This document shows, one piece after another, positions 32,914 through 41,787 of a DNA stretch of 49,136 nt (its first letter is position 1; every line of letters begins with the position of its first letter). The stretch lies in NCBI RefSeq assembly GCF_002933875.1, contig NZ_BFAV01000126.1:1-49136 (forward strand). Direction: 5' to 3'. This DNA is from Desulfocucumis palustris. GTDB taxonomy: Bacteria > Bacillota > Desulfotomaculia > Desulfotomaculales > Desulfocucumaceae. The notes under the pieces were generated by a model that saw only the letters and a program-made list of their open reading frames with translations, made no database searches and was not told the origin of the DNA. The translations under genes and the position numbers were made by a program.

Positions 32914-34095
32914 CTAAACGCTTTCAACCACCATGGCTGTTCCCTGGCCTCCGCCTATGCACAATGTTGCCAGGCCGTATTTGCTGCCCCTGCGCTTCAT
33001 TTCGTGTAACAGTGTTACAAGTATCCTGGCCCCGCTGGCTCCGATGGGATGACCGATGGCCACGGCGCCGCCGTTCACGTTTACCTTGTCCATGGGCAAC
33101 TCCAACTCTTTAATAACCGCGCAGGCCTGGGCGGCAAAAGCCTCGTTGGCCTCAATCAGATCCATGTCCGATACGGTAAGGCCCGCCTTGGCCAGGGCTT
33201 TCCTGCTGGAAGGTATGGGGCCCAGGCCCATGTACGCCGGGTCGACACCGGCGGTGGCGGTTGATTTTATCACAAACAGGGGCTTAAGACCCAGTTCTTT
33301 GGCTTTTTCCGCGGACATAACAATGGCCGCGGCCGCGCCGTCATTAATTCCCGAAGCATTGCCCGCGGTTACCGTTCCGCCTTTTTTAAAGGCCGGAGGC
33401 AATTTCCCCAGGGCTTCCATGGTTGTTCCCCGGCGGGGAAATTCATCGGTGTCAAACACAATGGGGTCGCCTTTTTTCCGGGGAATTATCACGGGTACTA
33501 TTTCATCCTTAAATCTGCCCGCATCAATTGCAGCCACGGCCTTTGTCTGGCTGGCCAGGGACAGGCTGTCCTGATCTTCCCGGGTAATTCCGTATTTCTC
33601 GGCTATGTTTTCAGCAGTTATACCCATGTGTATATTGTTAAAGGCACACCACAGGCCGTCCTTTATCATTTCGTCAACCAGTTTGCCGTCTCCCATGCGG
33701 TATCCCCAGCGGGCCTTATCGATCAGGTAGGGAGCCGCGCTCATGTTTTCCATTCCGCCGGCTACCACTATATCCGCCTCTCCAGCCCAGATTTGCTGTG
33801 CGGCGGTTCCAACCGCCTTCAGACCGGAGCCGCAAACTATATTCATTGTCCAGGCGGGCACTTCCTGGGGAACACCGGCCTTTATGGACGCCTGACGGGC
33901 GGAATTCTGCCCCAGACCGGCCTGCAGCACATTGCCGAATATAACCTCGTCAACCAATTTGGCGTCAACATTTGCTCTTTTTAATGCCTCTTTAATAACC
34001 AGCGCCCCGATTTCCACCGCAGATACGCCGGTCAGCGCTCCCTGATATTTGCCCACCGCGGTGCGGGCGGACGCCACAATTACTGCTTCACGCAT
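32914..34095 (-). CDS. Acetyl-CoA acetyltransferase (thiolase)
   Basis: A 393-residue thiolase that cleaves acetoacetyl-CoA with CoA. The nucleophile is C88 in [11 protein letters not shown]; the second site His is in [12 protein letters not shown] and the acid Cys in [16 protein letters not shown] precedes the ATG. A strong stem-loop lies in the 245 bases between it and the Fe-S gene upstream. Confidence 0.94.
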   Translation of the reverse strand: MREAVIVASARTAVGKYQGALTGVSAVEIGALVIKEALKRANVDAKLVDEVIFGNVLQAGLGQNSARQASIKAGVPQEVPAWTMNIVCGSGLKAVGTAAQQIWAGEADIVVAGGMENMSAAPYLIDKARWGYRMGDGKLVDEMIKDGLWCAFNNIHMGITAENIAEKYGITREDQDSLSLASQTKAVAAIDAGRFKDEIVPVIIPRKKGDPIVFDTDEFPRRGTTMEALGKLPPAFKKGGTVTAGNASGINDGAAAAIVMSAEKAKELGLKPLFVIKSTATAGVDPAYMGLGPIPSSRKALAKAGLTVSDMDLIEANEAFAAQACAVIKELELPMDKVNVNGGAVAIGHPIGASGARILVTLLHEMKRRGSKYGLATLCIGGGQGTAMVVESV

Positions 34096-34190
34096 TACTT
34101 AGCCTCCCTCTAAATTGGAAACATTTCTTTCATAGTTGCAAACCACAAACTGGCACCCCCCCAAGCGCCTGTTTACGGTGGAAACCATCC

Positions 34191-34221
34191 GCTCCGGCAA
34201 ATGACCTTCATTTGCCGGAGC
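34191..34221. other. Perfect 14-bp stem-loop inside the operon
   Basis: Arms GCTCCGGCAAATGA (34191-34204) and TCATTTGCCGGAGC (34208-34221) around CCT. Neither strand continues into a T-run, so it is not a standard terminator; it may mark mRNA processing or protect the thl-hbd-crt part of the message. Confidence 0.6.
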
Positions 34222-34340
34222 TTATAAACCTGGAGTCAGTTCCTTCCGAAAATTGTACCTAACCTTCCATTGCCGGGCATTCTTCCAAAGTTGTCAAGAA
34301 ATATAGATTCTAAACAACCAGGAAGATTTGTCATCCATCC

Positions 34341-35495
34341 TTACAGGCTTTCCTTCAATATCTCGCTGATATCCTTAACCGTCATCACATCGTCCTTGTT
34401 CAGGTTCTTGAGGCTATCCTCCAGCATTACAATGCAGTACGGGCAGGCGGTGGCAATAACCTGGGCCTCTTTTTCCGCCGCTTCCTTGACCTTAACATCG
34501 GAAAACCTCTGGCCGGCCTTGGTTTCCATCCATATCCTGGCGCCCCCGCCGCTGCAGCACAGGCTGTTGTCCTTGTTGCCGTCAAATTCAACCAGCTGCA
34601 GTTCGGGCACGGCGCCCATCAGATTCCTGGGCGCGTCAAAGGCCTTGCTGTGCCTGCCGAGATAGCAGGGCTCGTGATATACCACCTTGCCGTTTACCGG
34701 CTTGCTAAGCTTTAATTTACCCTGGGCCAGGAGCTCATCCAGAAGCTGGGTATAGTGGTATACTTCAAACTCTCCGCCGAATTCCGGATATTCATTTTTG
34801 AAGGTGTAGTAACAGTGGGGAGATGTGGTTATTATCTTTTTAACTCCCTTTTTGTTATACAAATCGATATTGTACTCAGCAAGTTTTGTAAATTCTTCTT
34901 CAGCACCTATTTTCCTGACCGATTCGCCGCAGCACTGCTCCTCAACACCGATTACCCCAAAGCTCACACCCGCCGCCTTCAGCAGTTCCACTACCGATTT
35001 GGCAACCTTTTGGCTGCGTCCGTCGTAGGCGCTGGTACAGCACACAAACAGCAGATATTCCTTATCCGGGGTATATTCCGGCACTTCCATGTCTTTCATC
35101 CAGGCGGCCCGCTCACTGCGTTCCTGGGACCAGGGGTTGCCCTGGCTGTTGATGCTGCCTATTACCGCCTTTAAATTCTTGGGAATTCCGCCGGTTTCGG
35201 CAATAACGCTGCGCATGGAACGCACCACTTCGGGAATTTTTATACCCCTGGGGCACCTTACGGCGCACTGGTTACAGGTTGTGCAGGCAAAAAGAAAGTC
35301 GTCGGACTCATAACCGTCGTATCCCAGCCTGCCCATGTGGAACATGGACCTGACGTTGAATTCCGATTTTTCCTCCATTCTGCCCCAGGGACAGGAGCCG
35401 GCGCAGACACCGCACTGCATGCACTTTTGTATCTCTTCGCCGCCAGACATTACAATGGCTTCCCTGACCTCATCGAAAACCATAAGTTCTGACAT
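34341..35495 (-). CDS. HdrD-like (DUF224/CCG-domain) Fe-S oxidoreductase, ETF partner
   Basis: A 384-residue soluble Fe-S protein. Two ferredoxin-type [4Fe-4S] sites (C25-C35 in CMQCGVCAGSCP; C71-C81 in CTTCNQCAVRCP) are followed by two CCG domains: FVCCTSAYDG with QCCGESVRKIG and TTSPHCYYTF, then HEPCYLGRHSK with LCCSGGGARIW and ACPYC. This matches the catalytic half of HdrD/GlpC-type proteins. Beside etfBA and bcd it probably carries electrons between ETF and a membrane or quinone acceptor, as proposed for the DUF224 protein of Syntrophomonas. Unlike that protein it has no membrane-spanning N-terminus, so a membrane subunit must be elsewhere. Confidence 0.85.
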   Translation of the reverse strand: MSELMVFDEVREAIVMSGGEEIQKCMQCGVCAGSCPWGRMEEKSEFNVRSMFHMGRLGYDGYESDDFLFACTTCNQCAVRCPRGIKIPEVVRSMRSVIAETGGIPKNLKAVIGSINSQGNPWSQERSERAAWMKDMEVPEYTPDKEYLLFVCCTSAYDGRSQKVAKSVVELLKAAGVSFGVIGVEEQCCGESVRKIGAEEEFTKLAEYNIDLYNKKGVKKIITTSPHCYYTFKNEYPEFGGEFEVYHYTQLLDELLAQGKLKLSKPVNGKVVYHEPCYLGRHSKAFDAPRNLMGAVPELQLVEFDGNKDNSLCCSGGGARIWMETKAGQRFSDVKVKEAAEKEAQVIATACPYCIVMLEDSLKNLNKDDVMTVKDISEILKESL

Positions 35496-35745
35496 GGGGT
35501 TTCCTCCTCGCTTATAGCCCGGGTAATACCTGTTAATCGGCAGATTAGCAGGGTATTGCCCCTTTTTTTATATTTTAACAGATTTGGACGTTCCTTCGGG
35601 GAATTTTAGTGTACCCTTTATATATTAAAAGAGAAACCACCGGAAAACCCCAGTTTTGACTGTTGACTTTCAAACAAGGAGGGTTTGGGTAATCAATGTC
35701 ATCATAAAATGAGGCTCCCGATGGTTTCTAAAATAACACCAATTT

Positions 35746-35770
35746 GCGGCCCCCTTTTTTAAGGGGCCGC
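35746..35770. other. Stem-loop after etfA
   Basis: GCGGCCCC (35746-35753) pairs with GGGGCCGC (35763-35770) around an A/T-rich loop. On the minus strand it follows etfA but is not followed by a T-run, so partial termination or message processing is more likely than full termination. Confidence 0.5.
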
Positions 35771-35786
35771 AGAGGGGTAACATGAG

Positions 35787-36767
35787 TTATGCCAGAAGTT
35801 TTTTGAGTTCCTCCTTCAACAGGGGCACCACGTCGAAAAGGTCTCCCACGATACCATAGTCGGCAACTTTGAATATATTGGCTTCCGGGTCCTTGTTGAC
35901 TGCCACTATGCATTTGGAAGAACTCATCCCGGCCAGGTGCTGAATGGCCCCGGAAATACCGCAGGCGATGTATAGCACCGGAGAGACTGTTTTACCGGTC
36001 TGGCCCACCTGGAAGGAGTGGGATTTCCAGCCGGCGTCCACCGCCGCCCTGGACGCGCCCACCGCGGCGCCCAGCACATCGGCCAGTTCTTCCAGCAGGG
36101 CGAAATTTTCCGGACCCTTGATGCCCCGGCCGCCGGATACTATGATATCCGCCTCTGTAAGTTCCGGCCGGGTGCTGATTTGCTTCACTATGTCCTTTAT
36201 TACCTGGCGAATGTCGCCGGTATTTCCGCCAACCGGCACGGCCTGCGCGGCCCGGCCCGCCTGGGGTGCGTCCGCGGCCAGCACGTTGGGGCGAATTGTG
36301 GCCATAACCGGCCTGGCTTCGGGGCACGCCGCCTTAACTATGGCTTTGCCCGCGTAAACCGGGCGGGTAAATACCAGTTGTCCGTCTTCCAGGGCCATGT
36401 CGGTGCAGTCCGTCATCAGGCCCGTGCCCAGACGCTGCGCCACCTGGGCCGCCACATCCCGGCCGGAGGCCGAGCAAGCCAGCAATATTGCCGTGGGCTG
36501 GTGCTCTTTGGCCAGGTCCGCCAGTATGTTTGTATAAGCGTCGGTGGTATAATTTTCCAGAGCTTCGGAATCCACAGTGTATACCTTGTCCGCTCCGTAC
36601 TCGCCAAGCTTTCCTTCCAGGCCGCTGACGCCTTTGCCCAGCAGCACCGCGCACAGTTCTTCACCCAGGCTGTCGGCCACTTTGCGGCCGGCGCTCAACA
36701 ATTCATAGGTTACCTTTTTAATTTCGCCATCCCGCTGTTCTGTAAAAACCCAGATCCCTTTTGCCAT
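35787..36767 (-). CDS. etfA: Electron transfer flavoprotein alpha subunit
   Basis: A 326-residue subunit with the C-terminal FAD domain: SGGRGIKGPENFALLEELAD, VGASRAAVDAGW, QVGQTGKTVSPVLYIACGIS, GAIQHLAGM and IVAVNKDPEANIF. It takes electrons from the acyl-CoA dehydrogenase. GGAGG precedes the ATG; 40 bases separate it from etfB. Confidence 0.95.
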   Translation of the reverse strand: MAKGIWVFTEQRDGEIKKVTYELLSAGRKVADSLGEELCAVLLGKGVSGLEGKLGEYGADKVYTVDSEALENYTTDAYTNILADLAKEHQPTAILLACSASGRDVAAQVAQRLGTGLMTDCTDMALEDGQLVFTRPVYAGKAIVKAACPEARPVMATIRPNVLAADAPQAGRAAQAVPVGGNTGDIRQVIKDIVKQISTRPELTEADIIVSGGRGIKGPENFALLEELADVLGAAVGASRAAVDAGWKSHSFQVGQTGKTVSPVLYIACGISGAIQHLAGMSSSKCIVAVNKDPEANIFKVADYGIVGDLFDVVPLLKEELKKLLA

Positions 36768-36806
36768 ATTATTTAAAACCTCCTGTCCGGTCGGTAAATG
36801 TTTTTA

Positions 36807-37574
36807 TTATATAACCTTTGCTTCTTCCCTCAAGAGCCTGGCCAGTTCCTTCGCGGCTTCCGCGGGTTCGCCGGGTACTAATTTGCCGGCTGCCCGGGCC
36901 GCGGGCAGGGAATAGCTCAGCGCTTTTACCTTGGGAGCCGCCTGTGCCGCATCCAGGCCGATGTCGCCCAGCCCTATTTTTTGCATGGGCTTTTTCTTGG
37001 CCTGCATGATACCCTTCATGGACGGATAGCGGGGCTCTATTTCTCCCTTTTGGGCTGTCAGCATGGCAGGAAGTTTTACTTCAATTACGGCGCTGCCTCC
37101 ATCTATATCGCAGGTTACCACCGCCTTGTCCTCTTCCACCTCGGCCTGGGTTACCATGTTCACCACGGGAACACCCAGTATTTCCGCCACCCTGCCGCAA
37201 ACCTGGCAGGAGCCGTCGTCAATGGCTTTAAAGCCGCCCAGAAGAATGTTGTATTCCAGTCCGCCGATGGCCTTGGCCAGTATGGTGGCGGTGGTGTACT
37301 CGTCAATTTCATCGGCGCCGGGATCAACCAGAACCGCCTTGTCAGCTCCCATGGCCAGGGCCTGGCGCAGGGCGTCCTGCACTTCAGGGCCGCCGACGCT
37401 TACCACGGTGACCTCACCCTTGAATTTTTCCTTGATGCGCAGGCCCAGTTCCACGGCGTACTCATCATAGGGGTTCATTACCAGGCTTACGCCCTGTTTG
37501 TTTATTTTATTACCGTCCAGGCTGATTTTAGCCTCGGTGTCAAATACTTGCTTCATCAAAACTACTATTTTCAT
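36807..37574 (-). CDS. etfB: Electron transfer flavoprotein beta subunit
   Basis: A 255-residue partner of EtfA. Family landmarks are the opening MKIVVLMKQVFDTEAKISLD, NPYDEYAVELGLRI, ALAMGADKAVLV and LPAMLTAQKGEIEPRYPSMK. AMP- or FAD-binding cannot be told apart by eye, so whether this ETF bifurcates electrons is open. GGAGG precedes the ATG. Confidence 0.95.
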   Translation of the reverse strand: MKIVVLMKQVFDTEAKISLDGNKINKQGVSLVMNPYDEYAVELGLRIKEKFKGEVTVVSVGGPEVQDALRQALAMGADKAVLVDPGADEIDEYTTATILAKAIGGLEYNILLGGFKAIDDGSCQVCGRVAEILGVPVVNMVTQAEVEEDKAVVTCDIDGGSAVIEVKLPAMLTAQKGEIEPRYPSMKGIMQAKKKPMQKIGLGDIGLDAAQAAPKVKALSYSLPAARAAGKLVPGEPAEAAKELARLLREEAKVI

Positions 37575-37648
37575 TTTGTTCCTCCTTTGCTAACTGCTCT
37601 GCTGACTGATGCCCAGTGCTTATAAAAGGTAAATAACCATCACTGCCT

Positions 37649-38788
37649 TTATTTCAAAACACTTGCCGCGATAACAATACGCTGTACTTCACTGGTGCCT
37701 TCATAAATTTCTGTAATTTTAGCGTCACGCATCATGCGCTCCACGGGATATTCCCTGGTATAACCATAACCGCCGTATATTTGCACGGCCTTTGTGGTAA
37801 CCCACATCGCGGTCTCGGCGGCATAGAGCTTGGCCATGGCCGCCTGTTTTGAATAACTCTCATTATTGTCCTTCAGCCAGGCAGCCTGATACACCAACAG
37901 TCTGGCAGCCTCAATCCTTGTGGCCATATCCGCCAGCATCCACTGAATACCCTGGTTTGCCGAAATGGGTTTTCCAAACTGCTCGCGAATCTTACTGTAA
38001 TTCAGCGCGGACTCATACGCGCCCTGGGCGATTCCCAGCGCCTGCGCGGCTATACCGATACGCCCGCCGTCGAGGGTCTTCATTATTACTTTAAAGCCCT
38101 CGCCTTCCTTGCCAAGAATGTTCTCTTTGGGAATACGGCAGTTTTCAAATACCAATTCATAGGTCGCGGATGCCCTGATGCCAAGTTTGTGTTCCTTTTT
38201 ACCGAAGCTAAATCCGGGCGTTCCCTTTTCCACCACAAAGGCGGATATGCCCCTATGTTTTAATGCTCTGTCGGTGGCGGCGATGATTACGTAAATATCG
38301 GCATAATAACCGTTTGTGATAAATATTTTGCTGCCGTCAAGAACATACTCATCCCCGTCAAGAACGGCCGTTGTTTTCAGAGAACCCGCATCCGATCCCG
38401 CACCAGGCTCGGTCAGCCCCATGGCGCCGATTTTTTCGCCGTTTGCCAGCGGAACCAGATATTTTTGCTTCTGTTCTTCTGTTCCGAAAGCATATATGGG
38501 CCATGCACAAAGAGAAGTATGCGCCGAAACAAGCACACCGCTGGAAGCGCATACACGGCTGAGTTCCTCCACCGCAATGGCGTAACTGATGTTATCCATT
38601 CCGGCTCCTTCATATTCATCAGGGTAAGGCACCCCGGACAGGCCCATTTCAGCCATTTTGCCCCACAGATCCCAGTCATACTCTTCTTTTTCATCCATTT
38701 CCGCAGCCTTGGGGGCAATCTCTTTTTCTGCAAAGTCCCTTACCGTTTTTCTCAATAATTCCTGTTCTTCAGTAAGTTTAAAAATCAT
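37649..38788 (-). CDS. bcd: Short-chain acyl-CoA dehydrogenase (butyryl-CoA type)
   Basis: A 379-residue flavoenzyme interconverting butyryl-CoA and crotonyl-CoA. FAD/substrate motifs are [32 protein letters not shown] and [20 protein letters not shown]; the catalytic Glu is in [13 protein letters not shown]. First gene of the operon; GGAGGAG precedes the ATG, and a sigma-54-type promoter match lies about 65-85 bases upstream. Confidence 0.94.
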   Translation of the reverse strand: MIFKLTEEQELLRKTVRDFAEKEIAPKAAEMDEKEEYDWDLWGKMAEMGLSGVPYPDEYEGAGMDNISYAIAVEELSRVCASSGVLVSAHTSLCAWPIYAFGTEEQKQKYLVPLANGEKIGAMGLTEPGAGSDAGSLKTTAVLDGDEYVLDGSKIFITNGYYADIYVIIAATDRALKHRGISAFVVEKGTPGFSFGKKEHKLGIRASATYELVFENCRIPKENILGKEGEGFKVIMKTLDGGRIGIAAQALGIAQGAYESALNYSKIREQFGKPISANQGIQWMLADMATRIEAARLLVYQAAWLKDNNESYSKQAAMAKLYAAETAMWVTTKAVQIYGGYGYTREYPVERMMRDAKITEIYEGTSEVQRIVIAASVLK

Positions 38789-38852
38789 TACAACTCCTCC
38801 TTGTTTTAACAGAGATACGCTATCACGTTATCTCCGGTGCTTTACAAAAGAA

Positions 38853-38873
38853 GAGAAGCAAAAAACATACCAC
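38853..38873 (-). promoter_or_regulatory. Sigma-54 (-24/-12) promoter match of the bcd operon
   Basis: Minus strand TGGTATGTTTTTTGCT (38872-38857): GG (38871-38870) and GC (38859-38858) are exactly 10 bases apart and the flanks fit TGGCACGNNNNTTGCW with C-to-T changes only. Transcription would start near 38846, about 58 bases before bcd. A sigma-54 activator is encoded at 44980-46431. Confidence 0.65.
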
Positions 38874-39226
38874 GCCCCTTAAGCCTGCCGGAACTCCCTC
38901 CCGGCGGCGGTTTTCAGGGGTCTTTTGCCGACTTCGGCCTCAGCCGCGCAGCATTGTGGTGCAATAATTATTGACACAAGCAGCGCTTTAATTACTTCAA
39001 TTCCCTATCTCTTTTCCTGTCCTACCGGGGTGCAATATTGTTGAAAAATTTAAACAAATATTTATATGTCAGCTTTTGTTTACACTCCCGGTATAATTAA
39101 TCACCTCCCCAACAATGGGACAAACCTTATTTGTTGCTTCAACTCCTTGCTTTACTTCAAAACAATCTCAGAAGGAATATCCCCAATTTTTTGACAGGTG
39201 CAACCCTCCTTGGAATATGTTTGCTA

Positions 39227-39248
39227 AATGACTGAGCATTCAGTCATT
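39227..39248. promoter_or_regulatory. TetR/FadR-type operator-like palindrome
   Basis: Perfect 9-bp arms AATGACTGA and TCAGTCATT around GCAT. It overlaps TATAAT on both strands at its right edge (minus strand 39251-39246). The shape resembles sites of TetR-family fatty-acid regulators; no TetR gene is in the window. Confidence 0.5.
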
Positions 39249-39742
39249 ATAATTAAAATATTTCAAATTCATTGAATCGTCAATAGCAAAAAGCAATTTC
39301 AATCACCATTTAAAGATTATAGCAACCGTTTAAGACACGATTTCAACCATCCGCTCCTGATTTTTAACCACTGGGGTTTTTCGGCGGAAATGGCTGGTGG
39401 CCGGTACATCCCGGTTGCCTTTATTAATACAATTAATCCACACCTTGAGACTTATTTCGCGGTTGCGCCCCCTGACAATGCATTATTGCATCGTCAATGA
39501 CGTTTTACATTGGTTATTAATTTTACACGGCTCCCAATATTAATTAATAAAAGCCGATGCTAAATTGCATCATATGGCAAAATATAATTGCAGTACATAA
39601 TGTAATGCAAAATTTGTGCAATACATCCCGGGGCAATACAAAACCCTCAAAAAACCGCCTCATTTCAAGACTAAAAGAGTGGTCCATTTTTATACAATAA
39701 TTTATTGCGGCGCTCCATTTGTGAACATTTGCACATGCCAGG

Positions 39743-39772
39743 CAAAAAAATAACCGGCAGCTTTGCCGGTTA
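39743..39772 (-). terminator. Terminator of the acyl-CoA synthetase gene
   Basis: Minus strand stem TAACCGGCA (39772-39764) with TGCCGGTTA (39759-39751), loop AAGC, followed by TTTTTTTG. It isolates this gene from the bcd operon. Confidence 0.9.
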
Positions 39773-39803
39773 ACAATTTAATTTTTCTCTCTTCTTCTTT
39801 TTT

Positions 39804-41432
39804 CTATTTCTTACCCCACTCTCTTTCTCTTAACTCAATCCTGCGGATTTTGCCGCTCACAGTCTTCGGCAGCGATTCCACAAACTCAATCTTTCTGGGG
39901 TATTTGTACGGGGCGGTAACCCTCTTGACATACTCTTGCAATTCTTTTACCAGTTCATCCGAGGGTGTATATCCGGGGGCAAGCACCACGAAGGCCTTAA
40001 CCACCTCGCCGCGCAATTCGTCGGGACTGGAAACCACCGCCGACTCCGCCACCGCGTCATGCTCAAGCAGGGAACTTTCCACCTCAAAGGGTCCTATGCG
40101 GTATCCGGCGGCAAGAATAACGTCGTCGGCACGGCCCACGAACCACAGGTAGCCGTCTTTATCTTTATATGCCCGGTCACCGGTGAGGTACCAATCGCCC
40201 CTGTATACGCCGGCGGTTTTCTCAGGGTTTTTCCAATACTCTTTGAACAAGCCGACCGGCCGTACCGGTTTTACCCTGATGGCAATGTCACCCTCGGTAT
40301 CCGAAGGCAGGATGTTTCCGTCCTCGTCAATGATCTGGATATCAAAACCCGGTGAGGGTTTGCCCATGGACCCGAAGCGGGGTTCAATGCAGGGGTAGCT
40401 GCCGGCCAAACACACGGTCTCGGTCTGGCCATAACCGTCCCTGATTGTTAACCCGGTGGCTTCCTTCCAGGTATCTATAACCTCGGGGTTAAGCGGTTCG
40501 CCCGCACCCACGCAATGCCTCAAGGTCGGGTATTTATAGGCTTTAAGATCTTCCAGCACCAGCATCCTGTAGTTGGTGGGCGCCCCGCACATGGTGGTTA
40601 TAGGGTATTTGCCCAATATTTCCAGGGTTTTCTTGGTATCAAAACGCAGGCTGTGATGAACGAAAATGGCGGCGCCCATGTTCCAGGGGCCAAAGAAGGA
40701 GCTCCAGGCAGCCTTTGCCCAACCGGTGTCGCTGAGGTTCCAGTGGAGGTCGTCCGGTCCCAGGTCAAGCCAGAAGGTACCGGTAATTTTATGCCCGATG
40801 GGATAAGAGGCATGGGTATGAACGGTCATTTTGGGATAGCCGGTGGTGCCGGAGGTGAAGTATAATATGGCGTTGTCGTCACTTCTGGTGTTTACGGTCT
40901 CAAACTGCTCCGGGGCCGGCGCAAAAAGATCCGCATAGTTTAACCAGCCGTCCCTGTTTTCTCCGACAATTATGCGTGATTTCACCGTGGGGCACTGGGC
41001 GATGACTTCGTCCACTTTCGGGGCAAGGGCATTGTCGGTGATAACGCATACCGCGTCGGAAGCCTGGAAGCGGTACATAAGGTCCTTTGCGGTCAACTGG
41101 GTTGTACCGGGGCTGACCACCGCGCCCATCCTGAGGCAGGCTATGTTTAACGCCCACCATTCAATCAGCCTGGGCAGAATGATTATTACAACATCACCTT
41201 TTTTCACGCCCTGGGCGGACAACATGTTGCAGACTTTCCTGGAATCGTCGCACAGTTCTTTGAAGGTTTTTTTGATTTCATTGCCGTAGTCATCTATCCA
41301 CCACATAGCAAGTTTGCCGGGATCTGAAGCCCACTTGTCCAGTACGTCCCTGGCAAAGTTAAAATACTCCGGTACTTCCAGTTTAAATTCGGCATAAGTT
41401 TTGTCATAGTCGGTCATATTGTGCTGGGCCAT
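39804..41432 (-). CDS. Medium-chain-type acyl-CoA synthetase (AMP-forming)
   Basis: A 542-residue adenylate-forming ligase. ATP-binding loop YFTSGTTGYPKM, DGYGQTETV, the hinge TGDRAYKDKDGYLWFVGRAD and the C-terminal catalytic Lys in LPKTVSGKIRR are present. The opening EVPEYFNFARDVLDKWA and LSDTGWAKAAW match medium-chain/MACS enzymes that activate short or medium fatty acids. It is a single-gene unit with its own sigma-54-type promoter match and terminator. GGAGG precedes the ATG. Confidence 0.9.
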   Translation of the reverse strand: MAQHNMTDYDKTYAEFKLEVPEYFNFARDVLDKWASDPGKLAMWWIDDYGNEIKKTFKELCDDSRKVCNMLSAQGVKKGDVVIIILPRLIEWWALNIACLRMGAVVSPGTTQLTAKDLMYRFQASDAVCVITDNALAPKVDEVIAQCPTVKSRIIVGENRDGWLNYADLFAPAPEQFETVNTRSDDNAILYFTSGTTGYPKMTVHTHASYPIGHKITGTFWLDLGPDDLHWNLSDTGWAKAAWSSFFGPWNMGAAIFVHHSLRFDTKKTLEILGKYPITTMCGAPTNYRMLVLEDLKAYKYPTLRHCVGAGEPLNPEVIDTWKEATGLTIRDGYGQTETVCLAGSYPCIEPRFGSMGKPSPGFDIQIIDEDGNILPSDTEGDIAIRVKPVRPVGLFKEYWKNPEKTAGVYRGDWYLTGDRAYKDKDGYLWFVGRADDVILAAGYRIGPFEVESSLLEHDAVAESAVVSSPDELRGEVVKAFVVLAPGYTPSDELVKELQEYVKRVTAPYKYPRKIEFVESLPKTVSGKIRRIELREREWGKK

Positions 41433-41787
41433 CTGTCAGTCCTCCTTAAATATTTGAGTTTAAACGGAGGCGGGATTATGACGTTATTAAAACATCTATT
41501 TTATCTGTATAACCCGCCGGACACTGGAACTTTAAAATGCAAATACTTTGCCAAGATTCTGACATTTAAAAATAATCCCAATTAGCCCGTTATTCTTGAA
41601 TTTTTTGAAATTTTTCAGTTTGCTGACTTATCATAAAATTGTAAACAATAGTATATATAATAAAACAAAAATATGAGGCACACCCAATTTATTGGACCCG
41701 CCCCATATGTAAACATGCATTTACATGTCTTTTTTTATTGCAAAATACAGCCTTTGTCGCTTTTACATCAACGTTTAAGGTTGTCAA
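41433..41787. other. Promoter region of the acyl-CoA synthetase gene
   Basis: 355 bases without a gene. It holds the sigma-54 match at 41537-41554, a small ATTG-TAAA-CAAT palindrome (41638-41649) some 85-100 bases upstream of it, and a 20-bp palindrome ATGTAAACATGCATTTACAT at 41707-41726. Confidence 0.55.
41537..41554 (-). promoter_or_regulatory. Sigma-54 (-24/-12) promoter match of the acyl-CoA synthetase gene
   Basis: Minus strand TTGGCAAAGTATTTGCAT: GG (41552-41551) and GC (41540-41539) are 10 bases apart, with TGGCA and TTGCA matching the consensus at nearly every fixed position. Transcription would begin near 41527, about 95 bases before the start codon. Confidence 0.7.

Larger units (their letters stand above)
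38789..39803. other. Long regulatory intergenic region ahead of bcd
   Basis: About 1 kb without a convincing gene. Besides the sigma-54 site and the terminator of the acyl-CoA synthetase, it holds several palindromes: CAATAATTATTG (38962-38973, about 90-100 bases upstream of the -24 element), AATGACTGA-GCAT-TCAGTCATT (39227-39248), TGAC-N16-GTCA with inner ATGCA/TGCAT (39473-39496), and a 23-bp imperfect palindrome at 39602-39624 centred on AAATTTG with flanking TGCA. These are candidate activator or repressor sites. Confidence 0.6.

Noticed and set aside
35547..35564. GG-N10-GC spacing upstream of the HdrD-like gene
   Set aside because: The spacing fits sigma-54 but the flanking bases do not match TGGCAC or TTGC well.
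36018..36776. Plus-strand frame of 252 codons opposite etfA
   Set aside because: Shadow of etfA; composition and motifs are those of an antisense frame.
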